From: an uncultured Lachnospiraceae bacterium
GTDB taxonomy: Bacteria > Bacillota > Clostridia > Lachnospirales > Lachnospiraceae
Length of the DNA stretch: 64,000 bases
Reading direction: 5' to 3'
NCBI GenBank assembly: GCA_900549995.1
Contig: URQQ01000002.1
Span: 62,001-126,000, forward strand
The position numbers and the translations under genes were made by a program. Below, in pieces: positions 33,946 through 41,774 of the stretch; the stretch's first letter is position 1, and each line of letters opens with the position of its first letter. The notes below the pieces were generated by a model, which saw nothing but the letters and a program-made list of their open reading frames with translations, ran no database searches and was not told where the DNA came from.

Positions 33946-34150
33946 GGCTAATCGCCGTATACGGAGCATTTCTGATTCTGCTTTGCAAGCAAGCTTGCTT
34001 CGCATCCTCACAAATGCTTATTCTAAGCCATGCCACCTCGATTTCGCTTCGCTTCATCTCGGTGCGGCTAATCGCCGTATACGGATCATTTCTGACTCTG
34101 CTCCACAAGCAAGCTTGCTTCGCATCCTCACAAATGATCCGTGCATGGCT
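33946..34150. repeat. Two tandem 120-bp structured repeats, copy B
   Basis: The 19-base sequence starting GGCTAATCGCCG recurs at 33946–33964 and 34066–34084. Each unit has arms around a shared core AAGCAAGCTTGCTTCGCA: AGCATTT/AAATGCT (33965–33971, 34012–34018) in the first, and ACGGATCATTT/AAATGATCCGT (34081–34091, 34132–34142) in the second. The second base of the AxCATTT arm has changed together with its partner. The GCATGGCT end and the core are shared with the copy at 12106–12229. Confidence 0.75.
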
Positions 34151-34152
34151 TG

Positions 34153-35082
34153 TTAGGAGTCAAAAAGTGGGGTGCTGAAGTAGCGTTCGGCGGTGTCTGG
34201 GAGGATTGTCACTACCGTTTTGCCTGCCCCCAGTTTTCTCGCGAGTTTTTTCGCTGCTGCAACATTCGTTCCGCTGGAAATGCCGCACATAAGTCCTTCT
34301 TTTACTGCGAGTTGCTTTGCTGTCTCTATTGCTTCTTCATCTGTCACAATGCAGATGTCTTCAAAAATATCCTGGTTTAATATTGCAGGGACAATTCCGT
34401 CGCCGATTCCCATCTGAAGGTGTGTTCCTACCTCGCCTCCTGAGAACAGTGCCGCCTTCTCAGGTTCTGCTGCCCAGATGCAGATCTCAGGATTTGCTTC
34501 TTTTAAGCATTCTCCAATTCCGGTGATTGTTCCGCCAGTGCCGATTCCGGAGCAGAATCCATCAATCTGGCCGTCAACATCTTCCAGAATTTCTCTGGCT
34601 GTCGCCTCATAATGAATTCTTGCATTTGCCGGATTCTCAAATTGCTGCGGCACGTATACGTTTGAATCTTCTTCCTTCATTTTCATCGCAAGATCCATGC
34701 AGGCCTGAATACATTTTCCGATATCACCTTCATCGTGGATTCTGATGACCTCTGCCCCATACTGTTTTACCAGCTTCATCCTCTCTTCACTGACGGAATC
34801 CGGCATGATAATTCTGGTTCGGTAACCTTTTACGGCTCCGATCAGCGCAAGCCCAATCCCCTGGTTCCCGCTCGTTGGCTCTACGATCACTGTATCCTTT
34901 CCAATCAGGCCTTTCTTCTCAGCGTCCTCAATCATACTGAGGGCAGTTCTCGTCTTAATCGAGCCCCCTACATTCACAGCCTCAAATTTCACAAGAATCT
35001 GTGCTGCCCCTTCTTCTGACATTTTGTTCAAACGAATCAGCGGTGTATGGCCGGCCGCTTCAAGTACATTATTATATATCAT
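34153..35082 (-). CDS. cysK: Cysteine synthase (O-acetylserine sulfhydrylase)
   Basis: 309 residues. The PLP lysine is in NVGGSIKTRTA (Lys about 43; most relatives read SVKDR), and the substrate loop is PTSGNQGIGLA (about 69–79; usually SGNTG). The phosphate-binding GTGGTITG is near 175. It makes cysteine from O-acetylserine and sulfide. The two motif substitutions are conservative but worth noting if a different nucleophile is suspected. The gene ends three bases after the structured repeat copy B and has a promoter at 35113–35141. Confidence 0.9.
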   Translation of the reverse strand: MIYNNVLEAAGHTPLIRLNKMSEEGAAQILVKFEAVNVGGSIKTRTALSMIEDAEKKGLIGKDTVIVEPTSGNQGIGLALIGAVKGYRTRIIMPDSVSEERMKLVKQYGAEVIRIHDEGDIGKCIQACMDLAMKMKEEDSNVYVPQQFENPANARIHYEATAREILEDVDGQIDGFCSGIGTGGTITGIGECLKEANPEICIWAAEPEKAALFSGGEVGTHLQMGIGDGIVPAILNQDIFEDICIVTDEEAIETAKQLAVKEGLMCGISSGTNVAAAKKLARKLGAGKTVVTILPDTAERYFSTPLFDS

Positions 35083-35112
35083 GTTCCCTTACCTCTTTCC
35101 ATTATTCCTACT

Positions 35113-35141
35113 ATTCTACCATATATTATGCAAAATGTGAA
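35113..35141 (-). promoter_or_regulatory. Promoter candidate of cysK
   Basis: TTCACA (35136–35141), 17 bases, TAGAAT (35113–35118) on the minus strand. Confidence 0.55.
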
Positions 35142-35156
35142 AACTATTCAATGATA

Positions 35157-38100
35157 CTAATCCATTGACCAGTATACCTCGCTCCCTTTTTCCGTCTTTT
35201 TAACAATCAGCTTCTTATCGATCTGCTCTTTCAGTTCATTTACATGAGATATAATCCCGACAATGCGCTGTTCGTCTGCCAAATCATTCAGCACTTTCAT
35301 TGCCTGCTCCCTCGCCGCATCATCAAGTGACCCAAAGCCTTCATCTATGAACATAGTATCCAGCCGGATTGCGCCCGCTGTATTCTGTACGATATCCGCA
35401 AGTCCAAGTGCCATGGAAAGTGATGCCATAAAGGACTCTCCGCCGGACAATGTCTTGACATCCCTCACGGAGTCATTCACCATATTATAGACATCCAGAT
35501 CAAGTCCGACCTGCCCCTGGCTTCCAAGCTTGTCTGTCTCGCGGCATTGAAGCATGAACTCATTGGCTGTCATCTGTCCAAGCCGCTGGTTTGCCACATA
35601 GAGAATCTGTTTGAAATACTGCCTCTGTATATACGTCTCAAAGTCCATCTTGGCACTGCCGCTTAATCCGCCGTTCGCAGTTCTGCTCAAGTTGTTCACC
35701 AGCTCATATCTGCTTCTGAGATTACCGTTCTTCTCAAAATATTTCTTCAGGTGATCAAGGACATCTTTGTTTTTCCTGATCCGCCCATACACTTCCATCT
35801 GCTCTGCTTCTGCCTGTTGTTTCTGCTGACCGTACCCTGAAGCCTCTACTCTTAGCACCTCCAGATCTACCGGCTGTCTGCCGTTGATCTGCCTGGAAAG
35901 AGAGAGTACTGTACCCGCATTCTCATCTTTTCTGCGCCTGTACCCATTCAGTTTCTCCTGCATCTCTTTCACTTCTGCCTGAAAAGCCTTTGCCTCCTCA
36001 TACTCTGCTTCCCCTGCAAATCCGGCTTTCTTCATGGCTTCCTGATATGAAGTACAGGCTTTCTCACGTTCTGCCTTAAGACGTTCCAGATTCATCCCGG
36101 CACTTTCCCACTCCCCGGTTTTTCTCTGGAACTCGCCCTCCAGTTCCTGGGATTCCTTTTGTGAATTTACTGCCGCATCTCTCAGGTTTTTCCACTGTAT
36201 CTGAAGCTCTGACAGATCTTTTTCAACCTCTGTTTTGGAAGTATACGGAAGACTTGTCCTCTTCTGCTCTAAAGTTTCCTCTGCCTGGCCGGTTTTCAAT
36301 GCTGTCTCACGTACTTCCTGCTCTGTCCGTTTCACCACCTCTTCCAGTGATGCTGCCTGTTTCTCACACTGTTCCAGCACCATTTTATTCTGCGTGAATT
36401 TTTCCGTCTTTTGTTGTGCCGTTTTCAGTTTTGCAATCTCATCTTCCAGAGTCTTACTGCCCTCTTTTTGTTCCTGCCGTATCTTCTCGTCCAGTCCTTT
36501 CAGGCTTTTCCAATCCTGTTCTGTCAGCTCCTGTCCCAGTATCCTGCGGTATTCTGCCGCAAATACATCCTGCTCGGCACGGAGGCCGCCTGCAGTCTCC
36601 TGAAGAATGGCTGCCTGATGATCCCGTTCTTCCTCTGCCCGGTCCCTCCTTTGTTTTGCCGCCTCTACTTCCTTTTGAGACGGCGCCCCGCCTGACAGCT
36701 GCCGGACCTTCGGATGCTCACAGGAACCGCATACCGGACAAGGGCTGCCCGGCTTTAGTTCCCTTGCCAGTATCCCTGCCTGCTCGCTTAAGAAAGCACT
36801 GTACGTCTCTTCATATACCTGCGATGCCTGACGGTACGCACTCATCTTCTGATCCAGTGCTTCTTTTTTCACCCGGTATTCCCTGCATATTCCATTGATC
36901 TGCAGAAGCTTTCCGGCAAGGGCTGCCAGTGCATCCATATATGCTCTGGATTCCTGTGCTTTTCTCTCCTGCCGCTCCCTTTCCACTTCACATCCTGAAA
37001 GCTCCTCCTGTTCTATGCGAAGCTTTTCTCTTTGCTCCTTTACCTGCTGAAGTTTCTTTGAAAACTGACCGTAAGCCCTGGTACTTTCCTCTCCCCTTTT
37101 CTTTAACTGCCTCAGTTCATTCTCCATCACAGAGATTTTCTCATACTCCGGCAAAGAATCCCGAAGTCTTACAATCCGCTCCTGAAGCCCCGGCTCTTCC
37201 TCCAGTCTCTTACGTTCAAGCACCGCCGCCAGACGTTTCTTTTCCTTCATTTCTACCTCTGCATGTTGAAGCCATTCTTTAAGCCTTGCAGCTAATACTT
37301 CTGCATTCTTCACTGCCTCCTGTGCTTCGATCCAGTGGCTTCCAAAGGGCGCTACGCTTTCGGCGCGCCTTCCCTTCTCGATGGAAACTTCCAGCCCCTG
37401 ATAGTCTGCTTCTTCTGCCTGCAGCTTTCTCTGTTCATTTCTCGCTTTCTCATAATCCGCGAAGAGCGCATTCAGCATTTCACCTTCCTTCTGTCTCCCC
37501 CGGATGTCATCGATTTTTTGCTGAAGTGTTTCTGATTCCTGTATTTTTTTCTTCTGAACCGCCCCATCTTCTCTCAGAATCTCCTTCAATACACGTACCA
37601 GCTCATCCCCATCTGCCGCAGCTATGTTCTTCTGCTCATCCCACTCTGCTGCCCATCTGCTGTCTTTGCCATATTCAACCCGTTCTATTTCCCTCTGCTG
37701 GTCTTTCTTATTATCCTCCAGCTGGATATACAGCTTCTTCGCCCGGTCTTTTAACTCTTCCTGCACTTTGTAATACAGCTTTGTCTGAAATATTTTAGAA
37801 AATATCTTCTTCCGTTCTTTCGATTCTGCATGTAACAACTTCAGAAAATCTCCTTGTGCGATCATTGCAATCTGTGTAAACTGCTCCGCGTCCAGCCCGA
37901 TGATTTCCTCGATCTTCTGGTCAATCTCTTTCTTCTTTCCCTGAAACGCCATGCCGTCCGGAAGAATCAGCTCCACCTTTGCCGCCTCTTTGACCAGACG
38001 TTTCGAGCCATCGGCATACTTTCTCTTTCCAAGTCTCATGTACTCCGGATTCCTCCGCACAGTATAGAGATCCTGACGGTAAGAAAATGTATACTCCACA

Positions 38101-38330
38101 TAAGTCTCCACGTCTTCCCCGGCATACTGGCTTCTCATCATGCTTCCTTCCCGCACTCCTCCGCTTGTCTGGTCATAAAGGGCATACGTAACGGCATCGA
38201 ATATCGTGGTTTTCCCTGCACCGGTATCCCCTGTGATCAGGAACAGCCCATGCTGCACCTCTGAGAAATCGATTGCCACTTCTCCGGCGTAGGAACCAAA
38301 TGCTGACATTATTAATTTTACCGGCTTCAT
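35157..38330 (-). CDS. sbcC: Exonuclease SbcC (ATPase subunit)
   Basis: 1057 residues, normal for SbcC. Walker A GDTGAGKTT (34–42), a long coiled coil on each side of the zinc hook CPVC (about 530), then the ABC signature LSGGESFMASLSMALGLAD (about 958–976) and Walker B MFIDEGFGSLD (about 992). With SbcD it forms the Mre11–Rad50-like complex that opens hairpins and blocked DNA ends. It starts 3 bases after the sbcD stop. Several long frames on the opposite strand are shadows of its biased composition. Confidence 0.97.
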   Translation of the reverse strand: MKPVKLIMSAFGSYAGEVAIDFSEVQHGLFLITGDTGAGKTTIFDAVTYALYDQTSGGVREGSMMRSQYAGEDVETYVEYTFSYRQDLYTVRRNPEYMRLGKRKYADGSKRLVKEAAKVELILPDGMAFQGKKKEIDQKIEEIIGLDAEQFTQIAMIAQGDFLKLLHAESKERKKIFSKIFQTKLYYKVQEELKDRAKKLYIQLEDNKKDQQREIERVEYGKDSRWAAEWDEQKNIAAADGDELVRVLKEILREDGAVQKKKIQESETLQQKIDDIRGRQKEGEMLNALFADYEKARNEQRKLQAEEADYQGLEVSIEKGRRAESVAPFGSHWIEAQEAVKNAEVLAARLKEWLQHAEVEMKEKKRLAAVLERKRLEEEPGLQERIVRLRDSLPEYEKISVMENELRQLKKRGEESTRAYGQFSKKLQQVKEQREKLRIEQEELSGCEVERERQERKAQESRAYMDALAALAGKLLQINGICREYRVKKEALDQKMSAYRQASQVYEETYSAFLSEQAGILARELKPGSPCPVCGSCEHPKVRQLSGGAPSQKEVEAAKQRRDRAEEERDHQAAILQETAGGLRAEQDVFAAEYRRILGQELTEQDWKSLKGLDEKIRQEQKEGSKTLEDEIAKLKTAQQKTEKFTQNKMVLEQCEKQAASLEEVVKRTEQEVRETALKTGQAEETLEQKRTSLPYTSKTEVEKDLSELQIQWKNLRDAAVNSQKESQELEGEFQRKTGEWESAGMNLERLKAEREKACTSYQEAMKKAGFAGEAEYEEAKAFQAEVKEMQEKLNGYRRRKDENAGTVLSLSRQINGRQPVDLEVLRVEASGYGQQKQQAEAEQMEVYGRIRKNKDVLDHLKKYFEKNGNLRSRYELVNNLSRTANGGLSGSAKMDFETYIQRQYFKQILYVANQRLGQMTANEFMLQCRETDKLGSQGQVGLDLDVYNMVNDSVRDVKTLSGGESFMASLSMALGLADIVQNTAGAIRLDTMFIDEGFGSLDDAAREQAMKVLNDLADEQRIVGIISHVNELKEQIDKKLIVKKTEKGSEVYWSMD

Positions 38331-38333
38331 CTG

Positions 38334-39491
38334 CTATTCCCCCTTCGCCTTCTCAAAGATTTCTTCCATAATTTCCAGTTCTTCCTCTGACATTTTCCGA
38401 TCCTGAATCTCTTCATAGAATTCCTGAAATGCCGAAAATGGATCGAGAAATACAATCTCTTTCTCATATTCACTTAATTTCTTCCTTGTCCTTAAGTTAT
38501 CCACACGAATCTCAAGAATATGTGAATATACCCGTTCCAGCTGGTCTTTCGGCTTATACGGATCAATCTCATCTGTCAAAGTCACACTGATATAGTCATC
38601 CCGGTTCTCCTCCCTGGCTTCAAGAAGCAGATCTGCAAGTTCTCCTTTCACCGCCCGCACATCACGGAGCGGATGGAACGGAAATATCTCTATTTTCACT
38701 TTCTCACCTTTGGCTCCAAGTGTGACAACCGCAAGCGACTTCTCATGCCCGCTTTCACTGACCGAATACTTCAGCGGGGTTCCGCAGTAGCGGATATGCT
38801 CATACCCGACCTGCTGTCCCCTGTGGATATGCCCAAGCGCCACGTAATCAAACTCTTTTACCGCAGATATATCTACATTATCAATTCCCCCCACGGAAAT
38901 CATCTCTGAATCGCAAGTCACAGGGACTTCGCCGTTGCCTGTATAAAACTGATGTGACACAAGAACATTCCTGCGTCCCTGATAGTCAATATTCTCCCGC
39001 CAAAGCAGCTTACCGACAGCATCACTGTAGCTCTGCGGTGCCTCTTCTTCGAATACATTTCTTACATAGGAAGGTTTCAGAAACGGAAGGAGATAAAAGT
39101 CTACCTCTCCGAAGGCATCTTCAAGTGTTACCTTCTGAATAAATTCATCCGGCTTTCCAGGCACCTGTCCGGCCATGTAGATCTGATGGTTCTTAAGTAT
39201 CTTGGAGGCATATAAAAGCCGCTCCGCCGAATCATGGTTCCCGCTGATGATCAGGACTGGAATCGCAGGGCGGATTGCAGAAAGTGATGTCAGAAACTCA
39301 TCAAATACCGTGACTGCCTCCGCTGAAGGCACAGACTTGTCATAGATATCACCCGCAATGATGACCGCATCCGGGTGCAGGTCTTTGGCATAATCTACGA
39401 TCTCTGAAAGGATTTTCTCCTGATCCTCCCTCATATTATAATGATGAAGCTGCTTTCCTATATGAAGATCTGATAAATGAAAAAATTTCAT
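38334..39491 (-). CDS. sbcD: Exonuclease SbcD (nuclease subunit)
   Basis: 385 residues. The dimetal phosphoesterase motifs appear in order: SDLHIGKQLH (7–16), AGDIYDKS (about 46), ISGNHDSAERL (about 82) and VALGHIHRGQ (about 216). The C-terminal capping domain runs from about 280 and contains the acidic stretch found in SbcD. It pairs with SbcC, to which it is nearly fused by spacing, and starts 2 bases after yaaA. The three genes form one operon. Confidence 0.96.
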   Translation of the reverse strand: MKFFHLSDLHIGKQLHHYNMREDQEKILSEIVDYAKDLHPDAVIIAGDIYDKSVPSAEAVTVFDEFLTSLSAIRPAIPVLIISGNHDSAERLLYASKILKNHQIYMAGQVPGKPDEFIQKVTLEDAFGEVDFYLLPFLKPSYVRNVFEEEAPQSYSDAVGKLLWRENIDYQGRRNVLVSHQFYTGNGEVPVTCDSEMISVGGIDNVDISAVKEFDYVALGHIHRGQQVGYEHIRYCGTPLKYSVSESGHEKSLAVVTLGAKGEKVKIEIFPFHPLRDVRAVKGELADLLLEAREENRDDYISVTLTDEIDPYKPKDQLERVYSHILEIRVDNLRTRKKLSEYEKEIVFLDPFSAFQEFYEEIQDRKMSEEELEIMEEIFEKAKGE

Positions 39492-39493
39492 GC

Positions 39494-40246
39494 TTACTTC
39501 TCCTTCTCTTTCAAAAACACCATCGTGTCTGCTGTGGATTCTGCCTCACTGTAGCGATATCCAAGCCCCGTGAATCCCATAATCTCTTCCGGTTTTGTAA
39601 TCCCCGTTTCTGCCAGCCAGCGCACCATCTCACCCCTTGCCATCTTCGCCTGCGTTCCCTTTACTTTCACTTTGCCATCCTGGTACTCTCCAAACACACA
39701 AGTGATATAGCGAATTCCTGGATCTAAATATTTCTCAATGGCCTTACTGTATTCTTTGGATGCAAGATTTAAAATGACATTCTCGTCCTTCACAAGTATC
39801 TGGTAAATGTGATCTTCCCAGAATTCATATAAATTCTTCTTTCCGTCCGTCATAAGCTTCGCCTGCATCTCCAGCCGGTAAGGGATTACCTTATCAAGCG
39901 GGCGCAGAATTCCATACAGGCCGGAGAGAATCCGGAGATGGCTGTTGACATACTCCCACTGTTTCTCCGTAAATACGTGTGGGGCCATGTACTGATACTG
40001 AATTCCTTCATAAGATAAAAGCGCCGGGGATGCTGCACCATCCGGGGAAAGTCCCTGCAGGCGGTCATAATTCAACGCCGCAATCTTTTCGTTGCATCCC
40101 CACAATTTCCGAAGTTCAGGTGCTTCCATTTCTCTTAGGGTTCTATATAATTTTGTTGTATATTCAAAAAGTTCCGGCTCTGATACCGGAAGCATTGTAT
40201 CGTTCTCTATGTTCATTTTCTTCGCAGGTGATATGATAATCTTCAT
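39494..40246 (-). CDS. yaaA: Peroxide stress protein YaaA
   Basis: 250 residues. MKIIISPAKKMN at the N-terminus and GLSPDGAASPALLSYEGIQY (about 65–84), SGLYGILRPLD (about 108) and NLASKEYSKA (about 160) are all signatures of the YaaA/DUF328 family. In E. coli YaaA limits free iron and DNA damage under peroxide; a DNA-binding fold is known. Its place at the head of the sbcD–sbcC operon fits a joint answer to DNA damage. AGGAGGA lies before the ATG. Confidence 0.95.
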   Translation of the reverse strand: MKIIISPAKKMNIENDTMLPVSEPELFEYTTKLYRTLREMEAPELRKLWGCNEKIAALNYDRLQGLSPDGAASPALLSYEGIQYQYMAPHVFTEKQWEYVNSHLRILSGLYGILRPLDKVIPYRLEMQAKLMTDGKKNLYEFWEDHIYQILVKDENVILNLASKEYSKAIEKYLDPGIRYITCVFGEYQDGKVKVKGTQAKMARGEMVRWLAETGITKPEEIMGFTGLGYRYSEAESTADTMVFLKEKEK

Positions 40247-40310
40247 GCGTTGTTCCTCCTACTGCTTATTATTGCCCATCAAGCAAACACTCTTGTTTCT
40301 GAACAACTCA

Positions 40311-40319
40311 ATTATACCA
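40311..40319 (-). promoter_or_regulatory. Extended -10 promoter of the yaaA–sbcD–sbcC operon
   Basis: On the minus strand TGG followed by TATAAT (40311–40316); no clear -35. Confidence 0.55.
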
Positions 40320-40410
40320 AATCAGATGGTTTCATGCTGTTTTTATTCCAGTTATTATTGAATTTTCAAGGTATATAGACACTTATTCAAGTGCGAAGTT
40401 TGAGTATATT

Positions 40411-40468
40411 ATAAAAATACTCCTTTTCGATAAGAACTGCCATATCTTAGCTCTTATCAAAAAGGAGT
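40411..40468 (-). terminator. Terminator of the small minus-strand gene at 40.5 kb
   Basis: ACTCCTTTT-GATAAGA (40419–40435) pairs with TCTTATC-AAAAGGAGT (40452–40468) with one mismatch; on the minus strand ATTTTTATAA follows. Confidence 0.7.
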
Positions 40469-40532
40469 CATTCACTTACAAATACACATACTATCTTACA
40501 CTATGTACTACACCTTAATTCTACCATAAAAT

Positions 40533-40718
40533 TTATATTAACCCCATTGAGATTAAATCGCAAACCGTAAGTATCATAAAAATACCTAGATAAATTCCTC
40601 TGGTTATATATTGAATTTTTTTTGTTTTACTCCTAGTTATAAATAGAGTAATTATAAAACATATGGCTGTTAAGATGAATAAAATATTAACTGTACTTGG
40701 TTCCAAAATATCAAACAT
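40533..40718 (-). CDS. Small membrane protein, unknown
   Basis: 61 residues from MFDILEPSTVN; AAGGAG lies 7 bases upstream and decides the start. Two hydrophobic segments (about 9–27 and 40–58) are joined by a basic turn RSKTKKIQ. No family recognised. AT content here is higher than in the flanking housekeeping genes, and it lies next to another orphan gene and the toxin–antitoxin copy 1, which suggests an accessory patch. Confidence 0.55.
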   Translation of the reverse strand: MFDILEPSTVNILFILTAICFIITLFITRSKTKKIQYITRGIYLGIFMILTVCDLISMGLI

Positions 40719-40886
40719 TTTTTTCTCCTTATTCCATAACACTTATTGAGGATGAAGGTCTATAATAATGCCATTTGCTATCAAAAAACGCACGCCATTT
40801 CCTTGATTTGCACTAGATATTGAAACTCTTTTTTAGATATTCTTTGAATTTATTTTTACTATCTTGTCATCAGAAGTTCCATCTAT

Positions 40887-41138
40887 TTACTTATAAATTA
40901 TGCTTTTTGCCCTTTCATACTGCTCACTTTCAACATATATGCTGTACCTATCACTATATTTTTTACTCAGCTTAGATGAACCGATATATGACCGAATCGT
41001 TCCCCTGCCTACCCAGGTATTATTACCTCCAGTCACTTTATAGGTATTGTGGATTCCATTTTCATTCAGCTGGTTTACTATTTTTAAGGCTTCATCTAAT
41101 GTACTGACGGTGATGAACTCTTGATTTAATTTATCCAT
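40887..41138 (-). CDS. Small protein resembling DUF2007-type signal transducers
   Basis: 83 residues, MDKLNQEFITVSTLDEAL at the start. The alpha/beta pattern (short helix, IHNTYKVTG strand, a central RSYIG segment, then YSIYVESEQYERAKSIIY) recalls the DUF2007/PII-like small domain, in which the last strand and helix read 'V…e…eeAk.ii'. The likeness is by eye only. AGGAGGC lies before the ATG. The surrounding 40.7–41.4 kb is AT-rich and otherwise empty. Confidence 0.5.
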   Translation of the reverse strand: MDKLNQEFITVSTLDEALKIVNQLNENGIHNTYKVTGGNNTWVGRGTIRSYIGSSKLSKKYSDRYSIYVESEQYERAKSIIYK

Positions 41139-41456
41139 ATAAGCCTCCTGTCATATTACAACTGTGATTTATATTAACTGTATTGATTAACAAACGCTTT
41201 TGTATGATTAGTTTATTGTCTGTTGTATTCTTAACATTATCACTTCTTCCTAACATGTTTAAAATTCTATTTTTAGTTTTATCTGATGTTATTTGATATT
41301 TCAATCTGAAATCAGCTTTTTTCAGACTTCATTTCATTTGTGTCAGTATATCACAATTATTAGGATTTGTGCATTTATGTCCGTGAATGATATGGTTTTT
41401 GCCCGGGAATGATAAATGAAATGTTCATAGGCTTGACCTTCTGAATAGAATTAGGA
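41139..41456. other. AT-rich intergenic region before toxin–antitoxin copy 1
   Basis: About 320 bases with many stop codons in all frames. No convincing promoter, hairpin or gene was found apart from the ribosome site of the 83-residue gene at its left edge. Confidence 0.4.
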
Positions 41457-41462
41457 AGTGTT

Positions 41463-41491
41463 TTGACTTTCAAATACAGATTTGCTATGAT
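41463..41491 (+). promoter_or_regulatory. Toxin promoter, copy 1
   Basis: TTGACT (41463–41468), 17 bases, TATGAT (41486–41491). The toxin mRNA leader (about 80 bases) contains GC-rich alternatives (AGGGGA with TCCCCT) that can cover the AAGGGGA ribosome site. Confidence 0.85.
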
Positions 41492-41577
41492 AGCATCAGG
41501 TGCTACCTTACGGTAGGCGGTTTGCCCCTCTTCGCAGGGGATTCGTCCCCTGACTTTTGGAAAGGGGATGATGCGTC

Positions 41578-41667
41578 ATGAGTGATTATGAAATTCTAAG
41601 TTTAGTCTTAACAATTTTGACCTTAGTTGTCATGATACTTCTTCACTACATAGACACAAAAAAATAA
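41578..41667 (+). CDS. Type I toxin, holin-like membrane peptide (copy 1)
   Basis: 29 residues: MSDYEILSLVLTILTLVVMI then LLHYIDTKK. A single membrane helix flanked by an acidic N-terminus and a basic C-terminus is the pattern of the 'putative holin-like toxin' (TxpA-related) peptides of Firmicutes. It is too short to be called automatically. AAGGGGATG lies about 10 bases before the ATG. Its stop codon is part of the stem of the bidirectional terminator. An antisense RNA promoter faces it from downstream. Toxicity is inferred from family. Confidence 0.85.
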   Translation: MSDYEILSLVLTILTLVVMILLHYIDTKK

Positions 41668-41694
41668 CCGCCCTGCCCAGGTTACGGTTATTTT
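41661..41694. terminator. Bidirectional terminator of the TA module, copy 1
   Basis: AAAATAACCG (41661–41670) and CGGTTATTTT (41685–41694) pair perfectly. It ends both the toxin mRNA and the antisense RNA. In copy 2 the same position has a different stem (see 57633–57674). Confidence 0.85.
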
Positions 41695-41739
41695 AAAACT
41701 ACACTTTGGGGCACACCGTTTATCGGTAGCACCTTTTAT
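41661..41739 (-). ncRNA. Predicted antisense RNA antitoxin, copy 1
   Basis: Starts near 41739 from the TTGACA/TAATAT promoter and runs towards the toxin, ending at the shared terminator, about 75–80 bases. It overlaps the toxin mRNA at the 3' end, as in TxpA–RatA. Its 5' end GGTGCTACCG resembles the 5' end of the toxin mRNA, and its CTACCG can also pair with CGGTAG in the toxin leader (41511–41516). Confidence 0.65.
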
Positions 41740-41745
41740 ACAATT

Positions 41746-41774
41746 ATATTAGCAGAACAGGGATGAAATGTCAA
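41746..41774 (-). promoter_or_regulatory. Antisense RNA promoter, copy 1
   Basis: TTGACA (41769–41774), 17 bases, TAATAT (41746–41751), an almost perfect sigma-A promoter. It lies inside the last codons of the GH3 gene; TAA of the -10 is the GH3 stop. Confidence 0.85.

Noticed and set aside
33946..34150. Possible CRISPR-like tandem repeat
   Set aside because: Only two units, 120 bases long, with no spacer structure and no cas genes nearby.
36161..37798. Several long plus-strand frames inside sbcC
   Set aside because: They are antisense to a highly conserved gene and owe their length to its Glu/Lys-rich coiled-coil codons.
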